A DNA stretch of 64,000 bases from assembly GCF_000376105.1 (NCBI RefSeq), contig NZ_AQWM01000003.1, forward strand, positions 1 to 64,000. The letters are read 5' to 3'. Every line of letters begins with the position of its first letter. The stretch's first letter is position 1. This DNA is from Asticcacaulis benevestitus DSM 16100 = ATCC BAA-896. GTDB lineage: Bacteria; Pseudomonadota; Alphaproteobacteria; Caulobacterales; Caulobacteraceae. Below the pieces are notes generated by a model. That model had not been told where the DNA came from. It was given only the letters and a program-made list of their open reading frames with translations, and searched no databases. A program made the position numbers and the translations under genes. This document shows, piece after piece, positions 9,478-18,437 of the stretch.

Positions 9478-11342
9478 ATAAAGATACCGACAACCGGAAT
9501 ATGATCTATTTCCTGATCGTCAGCATGGCTTTGCTGGCCTTCTATCAGTTCTTCGTCTTTGGCCCGCAACAGAAGAAGCGCGAGGCTGCACAAGTGGCCG
9601 CTGCCGCCGCCTCTTCCAGCGCCGCTATCGCCGCCGGTCTGCCGGTCGGGGGCGTCGTCGCGGTGCCGCTGACCCGCGAACAGGCCCTGACCCAGACGCC
9701 GCGCGTCGCTATCGATACGCCGTCGCTCAAGGGCAGCCTGTCCTTGAAAGGCGCCTTGATCGACGATCTCTATATGATCAAGTATGATCGCACCGTCGAA
9801 AAGAAGAACGATCCGGTCGAACTGCTGACCCCCGCCAACAGCAAGAGTGCTTATTACGTGGTGTCGGGCTATAATTTCCAGAACATCCCCAACGCGCCGA
9901 CGATCGATACGGTGTGGACGGTGGCTTCCGGCACGACCTTGAGCGTCGGCAAGCCGGTCGTGCTGACCTATAACAACGGTGCCGGCCTGACATTCACGCG
10001 CACCCTGAGCATCGACGCCAACTACATGATCACCGAAGACAATGCGGTGGCCAACGCGACGCCGCAGGCCATCGCCTTCGCCCCCTATTCGATGGTCGTG
10101 CGCAACGGCATGCCCGAACACGCCGGCAAGGAAGCCGTGGTCCATGAAGGCGCCATCGCCACCTCCTCCAAGACCCTGGCCAGCCCGAAGATGGGCGACT
10201 ACCGCACCGACTCCTTGAAGTACAAGGATATGGCCAAGCCGAAAGACGGCAAGAAGCTGGAGAAGAAGGATTCCATCGGTGGCTGGTACGGTATAACCGA
10301 CAAGTACTGGATGGCGGCCGTTATCCCCAATCAGTCGCAAGCCGTGCAGTATACCGCACGCGCTGATCTGCTCGATGGCGTGCCTGTTTTCCGCAGCGGT
10401 TATGTCGATAACGCCGTCACCCTGGCGCCCGGCCAGACCTGGAAAGCGCAATCGCATGTCTTCGCCGGCGCCAAGCAGAACACCCAGCTCCAGGTCTACG
10501 AAGACACCCTGCATATCCCGCGTTTCCACTGGGCGGTTGACTGGGGTATGCTCAGCGTCCTGACCTACCCGATGTACTGGCTGCTCGACAAGCTCTACGC
10601 TCTGGTCGGTAACTTCGGTCTCGCCATCCTGTCGCTCACCGTCATCGTCAAGCTGGTCTTCTATCCGCTGGCTCACAAGTCCTATGAGTCGATGACCAAG
10701 ATGAAGCAGGTGCAGGAGCGCCTGAAGCCGAAGCTCGACGCCATCAAGAAGCGTCACGAAGGCGATCCGCAAAAGACGCAGGAAGCGACCATGGCCCTCT
10801 ATCAGGAGGAAAAGGTCAATCCGATGGCGGGGCTCGGCGGCTGTCTGCCCATGCTCCTGCAACTGCCGGTCTTCTGGGCGCTCTATAAGGTGCTGATGCT
10901 CGCCATCGAAATGCGCCACGCCCCCTTCTTCGGCTGGATTCAGGATCTGTCGGCACGCGACAGCACCACCCTCTTCAATCTGTTCGGTGCCCTGCCTTTC
11001 AATCCGGCCACCGTGCCCCTGATTGGCACCGTGCTCGATGGACCGCTGCATATCGGTATCATCGCCATCCTCTACGGCGCCTCGATGTGGCTCAGCCAGC
11101 AAATGACGCCGATGACCGGCGTTGACCCGATGCAAAAGAAGATGATGAGCTTTATGCCCATCATGCTGACCTTCTTCATGACGCAGGTTGCTGTCGGCCT
11201 GATAATCTACTGGATCTGGTCGAACATCCTGACCATCCTGCAACAATACTCCATCATGCACCGCCTCAAGGTCGAAAACCCGATCGATACCGGCATCAAG
11301 AAGGTGCGCGACATGATGGATAAGGGAAAGAAGGCGGCGTGA
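9474..11342 (+). CDS. yidC: Membrane protein insertase YidC
   Basis: 622 residues. Inserts and folds inner-membrane proteins, alone or with SecYEG. The first transmembrane helix (about 10-30, [21 protein letters not shown]) is followed by an Ala-rich linker, the large periplasmic P1 domain (about 60-350), and the conserved five-helix core (about 360-600) with [22 protein letters not shown] and [23 protein letters not shown]. It overlaps rnpA and engB by 4 bp each. No yidD gene lies between rnpA and yidC. Confidence 0.98.
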   Translation: MNKDTDNRNMIYFLIVSMALLAFYQFFVFGPQQKKREAAQVAAAAASSSAAIAAGLPVGGVVAVPLTREQALTQTPRVAIDTPSLKGSLSLKGALIDDLYMIKYDRTVEKKNDPVELLTPANSKSAYYVVSGYNFQNIPNAPTIDTVWTVASGTTLSVGKPVVLTYNNGAGLTFTRTLSIDANYMITEDNAVANATPQAIAFAPYSMVVRNGMPEHAGKEAVVHEGAIATSSKTLASPKMGDYRTDSLKYKDMAKPKDGKKLEKKDSIGGWYGITDKYWMAAVIPNQSQAVQYTARADLLDGVPVFRSGYVDNAVTLAPGQTWKAQSHVFAGAKQNTQLQVYEDTLHIPRFHWAVDWGMLSVLTYPMYWLLDKLYALVGNFGLAILSLTVIVKLVFYPLAHKSYESMTKMKQVQERLKPKLDAIKKRHEGDPQKTQEATMALYQEEKVNPMAGLGGCLPMLLQLPVFWALYKVLMLAIEMRHAPFFGWIQDLSARDSTTLFNLFGALPFNPATVPLIGTVLDGPLHIGIIAILYGASMWLSQQMTPMTGVDPMQKKMMSFMPIMLTFFMTQVAVGLIIYWIWSNILTILQQYSIMHRLKVENPIDTGIKKVRDMMDKGKKAA

Positions 11343-12001
11343 CCGACTCTGTAAAGACCGAAGCCGAACTGCAGGCCGAAGCGATCGAAACCGCGCGGGT
11401 GCTGTTTGCCCGCCCGGTGTCCTTCGTTATGGGCGCGGTGTCGGTCGATCAGTTGCCGTCTGACGAATTGCCGGAAGTGGCCTTCGCCGGCCGCTCCAAT
11501 GTCGGCAAGTCGTCGCTGATCAACGCGCTGGTGAGCCATAAGCACCTGGCGCGCGCCTCCAATGAGCCCGGCCGTACCCGCGAGCTGAACTTTTTCCGCC
11601 TCAACGACGCCATGCACATGGTCGATCTGCCCGGCTATGGCTGGGCGCGCGCGTCCAAGGTGGCGGTCAAAAAGTTCCAGAATCTGGGCCGCGATTACCT
11701 GCGCGGCCGGCCTAACCTCAAGCGCGCCTATCTGCTGATCGATGCGCGCCACGGCCTGAAAGACGTCGATAACGAGCCAATGGACGCGCTCGACAAAGCC
11801 GCCGTCAGCTACCAGATCGTGTTGACCAAGGCCGATAAGATCAAGCCGGCCGAACTGGCGAAAGTGATCGCCGCCACGCAGGCCGGCATCAAGAAGCGCC
11901 CCGCCGCCCACCCGATCGTGCTGGCCACCTCGTCCGAGGTCGGCTTCGGCATCCCGGAATTACGCCTTGAAATCATGCAGACCTGCGGGATCACGCTGTA
12001 A
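11339..12001 (+). CDS. engB: Ribosome biogenesis GTPase EngB (YihA/YsxC)
   Basis: 220 residues. Small GTPase needed for large-subunit assembly. GTP-binding motifs: G1 GRSNVGKSS, switch I around [12 protein letters not shown]3 DLPGYGWA, G4 TKADK, G5 in [11 protein letters not shown]. Start is a GTG at 11339 overlapping the yidC stop, so translation is probably coupled. Confidence 0.97.
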   Translation: MTDSVKTEAELQAEAIETARVLFARPVSFVMGAVSVDQLPSDELPEVAFAGRSNVGKSSLINALVSHKHLARASNEPGRTRELNFFRLNDAMHMVDLPGYGWARASKVAVKKFQNLGRDYLRGRPNLKRAYLLIDARHGLKDVDNEPMDALDKAAVSYQIVLTKADKIKPAELAKVIAATQAGIKKRPAAHPIVLATSSEVGFGIPELRLEIMQTCGITL

Positions 12002-12050
12002 GCCAAGCCCATCTCATGATATCGTACTCAGGTTATTATGAGGTGCGCTC

Positions 12051-12653
12051 ATGGGTTTGGAAGCTGAAAGCGAACTGCGGGTCGGGAGCGACCACGCCCA
12101 CGTCAAGGCGCTGCTCGAAAGCCGGGACCTGATCTTCCGCGGCGCCTTCCGCAAGACCCTGACCTTCGCCGACCTGAAAGACCCGCGCGTCGTCGATGAC
12201 GCATTGTTATTCGAGCACGAAGACCTGTCCTATGCCCTCGCCCTGCCCGCCGGACAGGCGGCGAGATGGCTGAAAAAGCTCACCACAGCACCACCGACCC
12301 TGGCCGCCAAGTTCGGCATCGACAGCGATCACAGGGCGTTTGTCACAGGCCATGTCGATGACGCGGCGCTCAATGAAGCCTTGCTGGATGCCGTCACCAC
12401 CGATCCCTTGCAGGCCGCCGTTTCCGTCATCATCGCCCGCGCGCCCGATGAACTGAGCGCTGCCCTGGCCGAGGTGACACAACGCCTGCCGCACGCACCG
12501 ATCTGGGTCGTCTACCCCAAAGGCCCGAAATCGCCCCTGCCCGATTCCGCCGTCCGCACCCACATGCACGCGCTGAACCTTATCGACACCAAGAGCAGCG
12601 CCGTCTCGGATAGCCTGACCGCCACGCGCTTTTCCTTGCGTAAAGCGCGTTAA
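12051..12653 (+). CDS. DUF3052-like protein
   Basis: 200 residues, no signal peptide or membrane helix. The N-terminal part (about 1-105) may be a duplicated, degenerate half. The C-terminal part, with APIWVVYPKG and the LNLIDTKSSAVSDSLTATRFSLRK ending, resembles DUF3052-type proteins (function unknown). GAGGTG lies 6-7 nt before the ATG. It sits between engB and argB on the same strand. The family call is by pattern memory and moderate. Confidence 0.65.
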   Translation: MGLEAESELRVGSDHAHVKALLESRDLIFRGAFRKTLTFADLKDPRVVDDALLFEHEDLSYALALPAGQAARWLKKLTTAPPTLAAKFGIDSDHRAFVTGHVDDAALNEALLDAVTTDPLQAAVSVIIARAPDELSAALAEVTQRLPHAPIWVVYPKGPKSPLPDSAVRTHMHALNLIDTKSSAVSDSLTATRFSLRKAR

Positions 12654-12714
12654 GCCGAAAAAATTCATGACAGCGACACACATATCCGCTAATGCGCAGA
12701 GGCTGTCTTTTGTC

Positions 12715-12758
12715 GCATTTCGAGCGAGAAAAGTGGCAGCCACTTTTCTCTGAAATGC
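12715..12758. repeat. Intergenic palindrome, CACTTTT type
   Basis: Nested inverted repeat: GCATTTC (12715-12721) with GAAATGC (12752-12758), and inside it GAGAAAAGTGG (12726-12736) with CCACTTTTCTC (12740-12750), loop CAG. The same AAAAGTG/CACTTTT core occurs at 50410-50438, and half of it at 45430. It lies just before argB and has no T tail, so it looks like a REP-type element, not a terminator. Confidence 0.7.
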
Positions 12759-12765
12759 TTAACTG

Positions 12766-13707
12766 ATGATCATTCAAACTGAAATCGACTCCTCCGAAGA
12801 ACGCGGCTGGGCCACGGCGAAACAACTCGCTGAAGCCCTGCCCTATATCCAGATCTACGACCGTGAGATCGTGACGATCAAGTACGGCGGCCATGCCATG
12901 GGCGAGGCCGAAACGGCGCGGATCTTCGCTTCGGATATCGTGCTGCTCAAACTGCTCGGCATCCATCCGGTGGTGGTGCATGGCGGCGGTCCGCAGATCT
13001 CGGCCATGCTCGGCCGCGCCGGAGTCAAATCGACCTTCATCGATGGCCTGCGCGTCACCGACGACGCCACCATGGAGATCGCCGAAATGGTGCTCTCCGG
13101 CGCCGTCAACAAGGAGATCGCCAACTGGATCACCCAGGCCGGTCGTGAGGCCGATGTGCGTGGCGTCGGACTGTCTGGTAAGGACGCCGGCCTGATCACG
13201 GTCGAAAAGGCCACCCGCATCAAGCGCGATCCGGATTCGATGATCGAACAGGTCGTCGATCTCGGCTTCGTGGGTGAGCCCAAGAATGTCGATGACAAGC
13301 TGCTGCGCACCCTGATCGACGATCCGAACCACGACTATGTGCCGGTCATCGCCCCGATCGGTGTGTCGGATGACGGCCATACCTTCAATATCAACGCCGA
13401 TACCGTGGCGGGCGCCGTCGCCGGCAAGCTCAGCGCCAAGCGCATGTTGCTGCTGACCGATATCGCCGGCGTCATGGACGAGAACAAGAACCTGATCCGC
13501 CAGATGACCATTTCGGAAGCCAAGGGGCTGATCGAATCGGGCGTTGCCGTTGGCGGCATGATCCCCAAGCTGGAAACCGCCATCATGGCAGTAGAAGCCG
13601 GCGTCGAGGCCGTGGTTATTCTCGATGGCCGCCGTCCTCACGCCATGCTGGTCGAACTCTTCACCGAACACGGCGCCGGCACGCTTATTCAGGCCGATCC
13701 GATCTGA
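12766..13707 (+). CDS. argB: Acetylglutamate kinase
   Basis: 313 residues. Second step of arginine synthesis, phosphorylating N-acetylglutamate. Amino-acid-kinase motifs: [38 protein letters not shown], and the C-terminal [13 protein letters not shown] and [18 protein letters not shown]. The N-terminal helix before the core is the type seen in arginine-inhibited hexameric enzymes. Near the engB cluster and dapD, an order common in alphaproteobacteria. Confidence 0.97.
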   Translation: MIIQTEIDSSEERGWATAKQLAEALPYIQIYDREIVTIKYGGHAMGEAETARIFASDIVLLKLLGIHPVVVHGGGPQISAMLGRAGVKSTFIDGLRVTDDATMEIAEMVLSGAVNKEIANWITQAGREADVRGVGLSGKDAGLITVEKATRIKRDPDSMIEQVVDLGFVGEPKNVDDKLLRTLIDDPNHDYVPVIAPIGVSDDGHTFNINADTVAGAVAGKLSAKRMLLLTDIAGVMDENKNLIRQMTISEAKGLIESGVAVGGMIPKLETAIMAVEAGVEAVVILDGRRPHAMLVELFTEHGAGTLIQADPI

Positions 13708-13747
13708 ATAAGCGAAATCTATCGCTGATTTGGACTACCTTTTTATA

Positions 13748-13893
13748 CCTCCCCGCTTGCCGGGGAGGGGGACCGCACGAAGCCGCAAAGCGGCGAGATG
13801 TGGTGGTGGGGTGTCTTGCTTTCCTGCTGCCGTAACCATCCCCTCACCCGGCCTTTCAGGCCACCCTCTCCCCTTATTGAAAGGGAGAGGGGG
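13748..13893. repeat. Intergenic CCTCCCC/GGGGAGG repeat element, copy A
   Basis: About 146 bp built of palindromes: CCTCCCCG-cttg-CCGGGGAGG at the left, GGTGGTGGGGTGTC in the middle, CCGGCCTTTCAGGCC, and CTCTCCCCTT-attg-AAAGGGAGAG at the right. A diverged copy is at 44449-44535 and a structurally similar element at 29705-29852. It fills the gap between argB and the HAD gene. Confidence 0.75.
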
Positions 13894-13907
13894 AAAGACG
13901 AAGCCTT

Positions 13908-14555
13908 GTGATTGCAGCCCTCGCCCACATCGACACCTGGATCTTCGATCTCGACCAGACGCTCTATCCGCATGAGGCGAACATCATGTCGCAGGTGGAA
14001 GAGAAGATGGCCGCCTACATGATCCGCGAAACCGGCCTGCCGCCCCTCGAAGCTGCCCGCCTGCGCGACCAGTATCTCCATGAACACGGCACCACCCTGG
14101 CGGGGCTCGTCGCCTATCACAATATCGATCCCTATAGCTTCCTCAACGAGGTGCATGACGTGTCGCTCGATACGCTGGCGCCCGATGAAGACCTCAACCG
14201 CCTGATCCACGACCTGCCCGGCCGCAAGCTGGTCTTCACCAATGGCGATGAACGCCACGCCATCCGCCTGCTGGCCCATATGGACATGGCGGACCTCTTC
14301 CACGGCGTCTTCCATCTCGAACACGCCAACTGGATTCCCAAGCCCGCCCTGGCCACCTTCGAGAAGATGATGGCGGTCCATGCGGTACACCCCGAAACCG
14401 CCGCCTTCTTCGAAGACAGCTCGAAAAACCTCAAGCCGGCGCAGGCCCTGGGCATGAAGACCATCCTTGTCGGCCCCACCGCCCTGACCAACGGTGACAG
14501 TCACGTCGATTTCCGCAGCCCGTCGCTGAAAGCCTTCCTCTCCGCCCTCACATAA
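13908..14555 (+). CDS. HAD-family pyrimidine 5'-nucleotidase-like phosphatase
   Basis: 215 residues. HAD motif I is WIFDLDQTLYP, motif II VFTNGD, the motif III Lys is in WIPKPAL, and motif IV FFEDSSKNL. This pattern matches the SDT1/pyrimidine 5'-nucleotidase group. Start is GTG 13908 (MIAALAHIDTW), right after the repeat element. In alphaproteobacteria this gene commonly sits between argB and dapD. The substrate cannot be told from sequence. Confidence 0.9.
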   Translation: MIAALAHIDTWIFDLDQTLYPHEANIMSQVEEKMAAYMIRETGLPPLEAARLRDQYLHEHGTTLAGLVAYHNIDPYSFLNEVHDVSLDTLAPDEDLNRLIHDLPGRKLVFTNGDERHAIRLLAHMDMADLFHGVFHLEHANWIPKPALATFEKMMAVHAVHPETAAFFEDSSKNLKPAQALGMKTILVGPTALTNGDSHVDFRSPSLKAFLSALT

Positions 14556-14595
14556 AAGTTTCCCCAGGCGTCAGATACAGGCTTGACGACGGCCT

Positions 14596-14634
14596 ATTTT
14601 TGAACGATGTTCATATTGAACGTAGTTCAAAAAT
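14596..14634. promoter_or_regulatory. Double palindromic operator (TTGAAC-N3-GTTCA, two copies)
   Basis: Two palindromes with centres 16 bp apart: TTGAAC-GAT-GTTCA (14600-14613) and TTGAAC-GTA-GTTCAA (14616-14630), flanked by matching T5/A5 runs so that the whole 39 bp is itself near-palindromic. A -35-like TTGACG lies at 14583-14588 and the RBS GGAGAG starts at 14635, so a bound repressor would block transcription start. The same motif precedes the 46-residue gene at 41486. The size and symmetry suggest a TetR-type dimer-pair site; the regulator is not in the window. Confidence 0.75.
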
Positions 14635-14644
14635 GGAGAGACAC

Positions 14645-14995
14645 ATGACCAAGGCCCTTTTCCTTACCGCGTCCCTGCTGACAGCCGCCGCCGCCAACGG
14701 CGTTCATGCGCAGGACAGCCTCGCCAACGCCTCGCAGGCATCCGGCGAGTCGCTTGTATCCACCGCACGCCTGTCCGAAGCCGGCGTCAAGGTCGTGGCC
14801 GGCGCGGTCGCCCTGCCCTTCGTGGCCGCCGGTGCCGTCATCGAAGGTTCCGGCAGGGTGGTGCGCGATTCCGCAGGCGCCGTGTGGGACGAAGCCAATG
14901 GCCCGCTGGAGATTTCACCGGAAACCGTGGTGGCCCAGCCCGCGCCGCAGGTGCCTTATGATGCCGGCCGCCGCCGCGACAATACGGGGCAATGA
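14645..14995 (+). CDS. Small exported protein upstream of DUF2145 gene
   Basis: 116 residues from ATG 14645, which has GGAGAG 4 nt upstream. Residues 1-22 (MTKALFLTASLLTAAAANGVHA) are a signal peptide. The mature part has a small hydrophobic stretch (AGAVALPFVAAGAVIEGSG) and a Pro-rich tail. It is not a family I recognise. Its stop overlaps the DUF2145 gene (ATGA), so the two form an operon behind the palindromic operator. Confidence 0.8.
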   Translation: MTKALFLTASLLTAAAANGVHAQDSLANASQASGESLVSTARLSEAGVKVVAGAVALPFVAAGAVIEGSGRVVRDSAGAVWDEANGPLEISPETVVAQPAPQVPYDAGRRRDNTGQ

Positions 14996-15831
14996 TGCGC
15001 CACCTTGCACTCGTGAACCTCGCGGCCTGCCTGATGGCGACGCCGGTCATGGCAGCACCGCAAGCGACCGATATCCCCAAGCCCGTGGCGGATTCCGGCC
15101 AAAGCGGCCGGGCACCCAAGGCGCACTATACGCCAGTGGAAGCCGCCAGTTTCGCCAAACAGATCGAGCGCGATCTGGCCAGCCGTCAGGCCCGTGTCGC
15201 GCTCGTCTTCCGCGCCGGCAAACCGCGTGATCATTTGCCCGACAATGTGCCCTATACCCATGGCGCCTTCTGGATCTATGGTGACATCAAGGGGCCGGAT
15301 GGCAAGATCTACAAGGGCTACAGCTCGTACAACCTGTATCAGGGTGACGGCGTTTCAGCCCCGCTTGACCAGTCCTATCTGGCGCAGGATTTCCCGCTCG
15401 ATTTCATCAGCGCCAATCAGGTCGATGATGTCGGCGTCATCATCCCGTCGCCGGAGATGCAGCGTCGTCTGCTGGCCCTGATCGCCTCGCCGACCTATGA
15501 GCGCCTGCATGTGCCCAGCTATTCGCTGGTGTCCAATCCGTTTTCCTCTGAGCACCAGAACTGCACCGAATTCCTGCTCGATGTCATCGCTTCGGCAGCT
15601 TGGGAAACCAACGACTACACGCAGATCAAGGCCGATCTTGGCGCCCATTTCAAACCCACGATTATTCGCGCCAACATCTTCGCGCGCACCTTCGGCCCCA
15701 TGATCAACCCGCGTCTGCGCCTGGATGACCAGCCGGGCCGCATCGAAACCGTTACCTATGAAAGTATCCGCGCCTTCATGAGCGACAATCACCTGTTACA
15801 GACCGCCTATGTGATCCCGCGCCAGAATTAG
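14992..15831 (+). CDS. DUF2145 family exported protein
   Basis: 279 residues with a signal peptide (about 1-22, ending VMAAPQA). The body fits DUF2145: VALVFRAGKPRDHLP, YTHGAFWIY, GYSSYNLYQG, DFPLDFI, VGVIIPSPEMQRRLLALIASP, and SNPFSSEHQNCTEFLLDVI. The last motif, with conserved His and Cys plus the earlier YTH, suggests a papain-like/NlpC-type fold, which is my inference. Function unknown. Translation is coupled to the preceding exported protein. Confidence 0.85.
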   Translation: MMRHLALVNLAACLMATPVMAAPQATDIPKPVADSGQSGRAPKAHYTPVEAASFAKQIERDLASRQARVALVFRAGKPRDHLPDNVPYTHGAFWIYGDIKGPDGKIYKGYSSYNLYQGDGVSAPLDQSYLAQDFPLDFISANQVDDVGVIIPSPEMQRRLLALIASPTYERLHVPSYSLVSNPFSSEHQNCTEFLLDVIASAAWETNDYTQIKADLGAHFKPTIIRANIFARTFGPMINPRLRLDDQPGRIETVTYESIRAFMSDNHLLQTAYVIPRQN

Positions 15832-15895
15832 CCCACGACATTTAGTCAATATTCAGACTGCAACTTTATACCTATTTCATCACATTGCAGCGAGT

Positions 15896-16432
15896 ATGAA
15901 AATGGATGATCAGACCATAAAGCGATTGCTGACTTTAGCTTTCAAATGCAGCCCCGGCGACCTGTCTATTCTTGAAATAGCGCTGCAAAACCTTGATGGC
16001 CAGCGTCTGGTTACAAGCTTGGGTAGCCCAAATTTTTATTTCTGGTCCGCATGTGTCGAGAACGGTTTCATGGAACGTCTTGAAGACCTCATTTTACCCT
16101 TGGCGCAAGGAGAGATGCCTAGTCCTGCTTTCGCTATAACTCCTTCTGGTTTTGAGAGCATGGAAGAACTCTACGCCCTTATACGTCACCATTACGATCC
16201 ACGCGATTATCATATGTCAAAGATATACAATGAGCTTGCATATCCTTTCGTAGAAAACTTTTACAAGGCCGTTGATGACGGAAACGGGCGTAATGAGGAT
16301 GTTGAGACTCTGATCGCGCTTCTGCTCTACAGACTGATAAGCCGACGCTATCCAGCAAATTTGCACGATGATAAACTCATGTTTATTGCAGGACAAACAC
16401 GGCAAATATTAAAAAACGGCGGGTCGCAGTGA
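15896..16432 (+). CDS. Hypothetical protein, AT-richer than neighbours
   Basis: 178 residues, soluble, mixed helical pattern. I do not recognise it. Codon use differs from the neighbours: many A/T third positions and codons such as ATA and TTA, suggesting a foreign origin. The C-terminal half (ALLLYRLISRRYPANLHDD) is helical. It stands alone between the DUF2145 gene and dapD. Start could be ATG 15896 or 15902. Confidence 0.65.
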   Translation: MKMDDQTIKRLLTLAFKCSPGDLSILEIALQNLDGQRLVTSLGSPNFYFWSACVENGFMERLEDLILPLAQGEMPSPAFAITPSGFESMEELYALIRHHYDPRDYHMSKIYNELAYPFVENFYKAVDDGNGRNEDVETLIALLLYRLISRRYPANLHDDKLMFIAGQTRQILKNGGSQ

Positions 16433-16500
16433 CTTCTATTTGACATTCCCGCGCACAACATTATTTGCAAACCCTTAGTCACTTGTATGGGAAACAAACC

Positions 16501-17358
16501 ATGTCCGATCTCGCCGCCTTCAAAGATGATATCGAAGCCGCCTGGGAGGTTCGCGACACGCTCAATCCCGCCTATCACGGCCCCTACCGTGAAGCCGTCA
16601 TGGGCGCCATCGAACTGATCGACAGCGGTCGTTTTCGCGTTGCCGAAAAGAAGGACGGTCAGTGGATCACGCACGACTGGCTGAAAAAAGCCGTCCTGCT
16701 GTCCTTCCGCCTCAATGGCAACGAACTGATGCATACCGGCCGCGGCCTGTTCGAGCAGGCACCGATCGGTCCTTTCTGGGACAAGGTGCCGAACAAGTTC
16801 GCCAAGTGGGGTGAAAAGGAATACACCGAAGCCGGCTTCCGCTCGGTGCCGGGCGCCATCGTCCGCGCCGGCGCCTTTATCGGCAAGAACGTCGTGCTGA
16901 TGCCGTCCTTCGTCAATATCGGCGCCTATGTCGATGAAGGCACCATGGTTGACGCCTGGGCCACGGTCGGTTCCTGTGCGCAAATCGGCAAGAACGTGCA
17001 CCTCTCAGGCGGCGTCGGCATCGGCGGCGTACTGGAACCCCTGCAGGCCAGCCCCACCATTATCGAGGACAACTGCTTCATCGGCGCGCGCTCGGAAGTG
17101 GTCGAGGGCTGCATCATCCGCGAGGGCTCGGTGCTCGGCATGGGCGTCTATATCGGCAAGTCCACCCGCATCGTCGATCGCGCCACCGGCGAGGTCTTCT
17201 ACGGCGAAGTGCCGCCCTATTCGGTGGTCGTGGCCGGCTCGATGCCCTCAGCCAATGCGGCCCCCAACGCGCCCCACCTCTATTGCGCCGTCATCGTCAA
17301 GCGCGTCGATGCCCAGACGCGCTCCAAAACCGGTATCAATGAGCTTTTGAGAGACTAA
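16501..17358 (+). CDS. dapD: Tetrahydrodipicolinate N-succinyltransferase
   Basis: 285 residues. Succinylates tetrahydrodipicolinate in the lysine/meso-diaminopimelate pathway. The N-terminal helical domain is followed by a left-handed beta-helix of hexapeptide repeats (about 110-240; [43 protein letters not shown]). ATG 16501 gives the expected [15 protein letters not shown] start. A hairpin and tRNA-Glu follow. Confidence 0.97.
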   Translation: MSDLAAFKDDIEAAWEVRDTLNPAYHGPYREAVMGAIELIDSGRFRVAEKKDGQWITHDWLKKAVLLSFRLNGNELMHTGRGLFEQAPIGPFWDKVPNKFAKWGEKEYTEAGFRSVPGAIVRAGAFIGKNVVLMPSFVNIGAYVDEGTMVDAWATVGSCAQIGKNVHLSGGVGIGGVLEPLQASPTIIEDNCFIGARSEVVEGCIIREGSVLGMGVYIGKSTRIVDRATGEVFYGEVPPYSVVVAGSMPSANAAPNAPHLYCAVIVKRVDAQTRSKTGINELLRD

Positions 17359-17374
17359 GCTGTGGAAATTCCAC

Positions 17375-17417
17375 GAGGAGCCTTGACCGAAGCGAAATAA
17401 TCGGTCAAAGGCTCCTC
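17375..17417 (+). terminator. Hairpin after dapD
   Basis: GAGGAGCC-TTGACCGA (17375-17390) pairs with TCGGTCAA-A-GGCTCCTC (17401-17417), one bulged base, 10-nt loop. There is no T tract, so termination may be weak or the hairpin may protect the 3' end between dapD and the tRNA. Confidence 0.55.
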
Positions 17418-17427
17418 TCCCGATTAC

Positions 17428-17502
17428 GGTCCCTTCGTCTATCGGTTAGGACGTCAGGTTTTCATCCTGAAAAGAGCGGTTCGACTCCGCTAGGGACTGC
17501 CA
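17428..17502 (+). tRNA. tRNA-Glu (anticodon TTC)
   Basis: Cloverleaf with acceptor GGTCCCT/AGGGACT (terminal G-U pair), D-arm GTCTATCGGTTAGGAC, anticodon loop TTTTCAT (TTC), T-arm GCGGTTCGACTCCGC, discriminator G and encoded CCA at 17500-17502. Length 75 nt. Confidence 0.97.
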
Positions 17503-17657
17503 TCGGATCTCCCCTCACACAATCTGTTCTGCCGTCTTGCAGCGCGTGTCGAGCGATGCGCTTACGACCGCTAGGCCGAGTGCTCCCAGCACCAGCAGGC
17601 TTCCGCCCCATGGCACAGCCTTCAGGCCGAGGCTGGACGCCATGCCAATCTGCCCTA

Positions 17658-18329
17658 TTAAAATGGATAGTTCGAATAGACCTGCTGCACTTTTTGGTCC
17701 TGAGCAATACTGATCGGAGTAACCAACTGACGCTTCATGATCAGATCAAGACAATCCGCCCCCAGCAATCCCTTCGTCCGGCATTGCGGATCGGACAAGG
17801 CCCGTCTCTTCAACAATTTTTTTGCCGGCCCCGTCAGCATGATCAACTCATCGACTCGTTGTCTTTTGCCGAGCTTAATCTTAGCGGCACTAAAGGCGTA
17901 CTCAACGAGTTCGCTACAATAGATGGCGGAATTATCAAACGAAAAATAGGGATCATAGGGCCTGCCGTAGAGCCCGCGGGAAGCTGAAAAGACTTTGTCT
18001 GTCTGAGACTTCTGCAGTTTGGGCAATCGATAAACAGCGTAGCGGCCGAACCGCCCTCGCTTAATCCAGCTTTTTAGCGGCGTTTCTTTGACGGGGCCTA
18101 CGGCTTCAATAACCATTGTGCCGTCGCCTGTCCGTTTGATAATCCCCATATGCGTATAGAGGCTAAGACTGGCCACGCCGATGGCTGTCGATTGACGGCT
18201 GCGGGAAGTCTGGAAGATCAGGTCACCGTCCTGTAACACCGGTGCAAAAGATAACCAGCGCCACATACACACCATCGCCAATAAAACGACGATGCAAGGC
18301 AGTATACGCTTGGCCAATCTATACTTCAT
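17658..18329 (-). CDS. YiiX/YebB-like permuted papain-fold amidase
   Basis: 223 residues. An N-terminal hydrophobic segment (about 10-30, RILPCIVVLLAMVCMWRWL) acts as signal anchor. DGDLIFQTSRSRQSTAIGVAS and SLYTHMGIIKR give the His; IYCSELVEYAFSAA gives the Cys. This His-before-Cys order is the permuted NlpC/P60-like group (YiiX/YebB). A hydrolase on lipid or cell-wall-linked substrates is plausible but unproven. The 155 bp between tRNA-Glu and this gene hold nothing I recognise. Confidence 0.78.
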   Translation of the reverse strand: MKYRLAKRILPCIVVLLAMVCMWRWLSFAPVLQDGDLIFQTSRSRQSTAIGVASLSLYTHMGIIKRTGDGTMVIEAVGPVKETPLKSWIKRGRFGRYAVYRLPKLQKSQTDKVFSASRGLYGRPYDPYFSFDNSAIYCSELVEYAFSAAKIKLGKRQRVDELIMLTGPAKKLLKRRALSDPQCRTKGLLGADCLDLIMKRQLVTPISIAQDQKVQQVYSNYPF

Positions 18330-18363
18330 AAAGCCCCCTGCACACAGGCTAGCACACTCCGGA

Positions 18364-18397
18364 CAAAAGAAAACGCCTCTCCATGTTCGAAGAGGCG
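18364..18397 (-). terminator. clpB terminator
   Basis: On the minus strand CGCCTCT (18397-18391) and AGAGGCG (18380-18374) form the stem, followed by TTTTCTTTT. It lies 40 bp past the clpB stop. Confidence 0.85.
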
Positions 18398-18437
18398 CTA
18401 CTTAGCATTGTCGAGTTATGGTCCTAGGGGCTTGCCC

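Noticed and set aside
9453-11261. 602-codon minus-strand frame opposite yidC
   Set aside because: Antisense of yidC; His/Asp/Gly-rich translation without domains.
14600-14630. TTGAAC-N3-GTTCA read as an SOS site
   Set aside because: Alphaproteobacterial LexA uses the direct repeat GTTC-N7-GTTC, as seen at 31164; these are inverted repeats with a 3-bp spacer.
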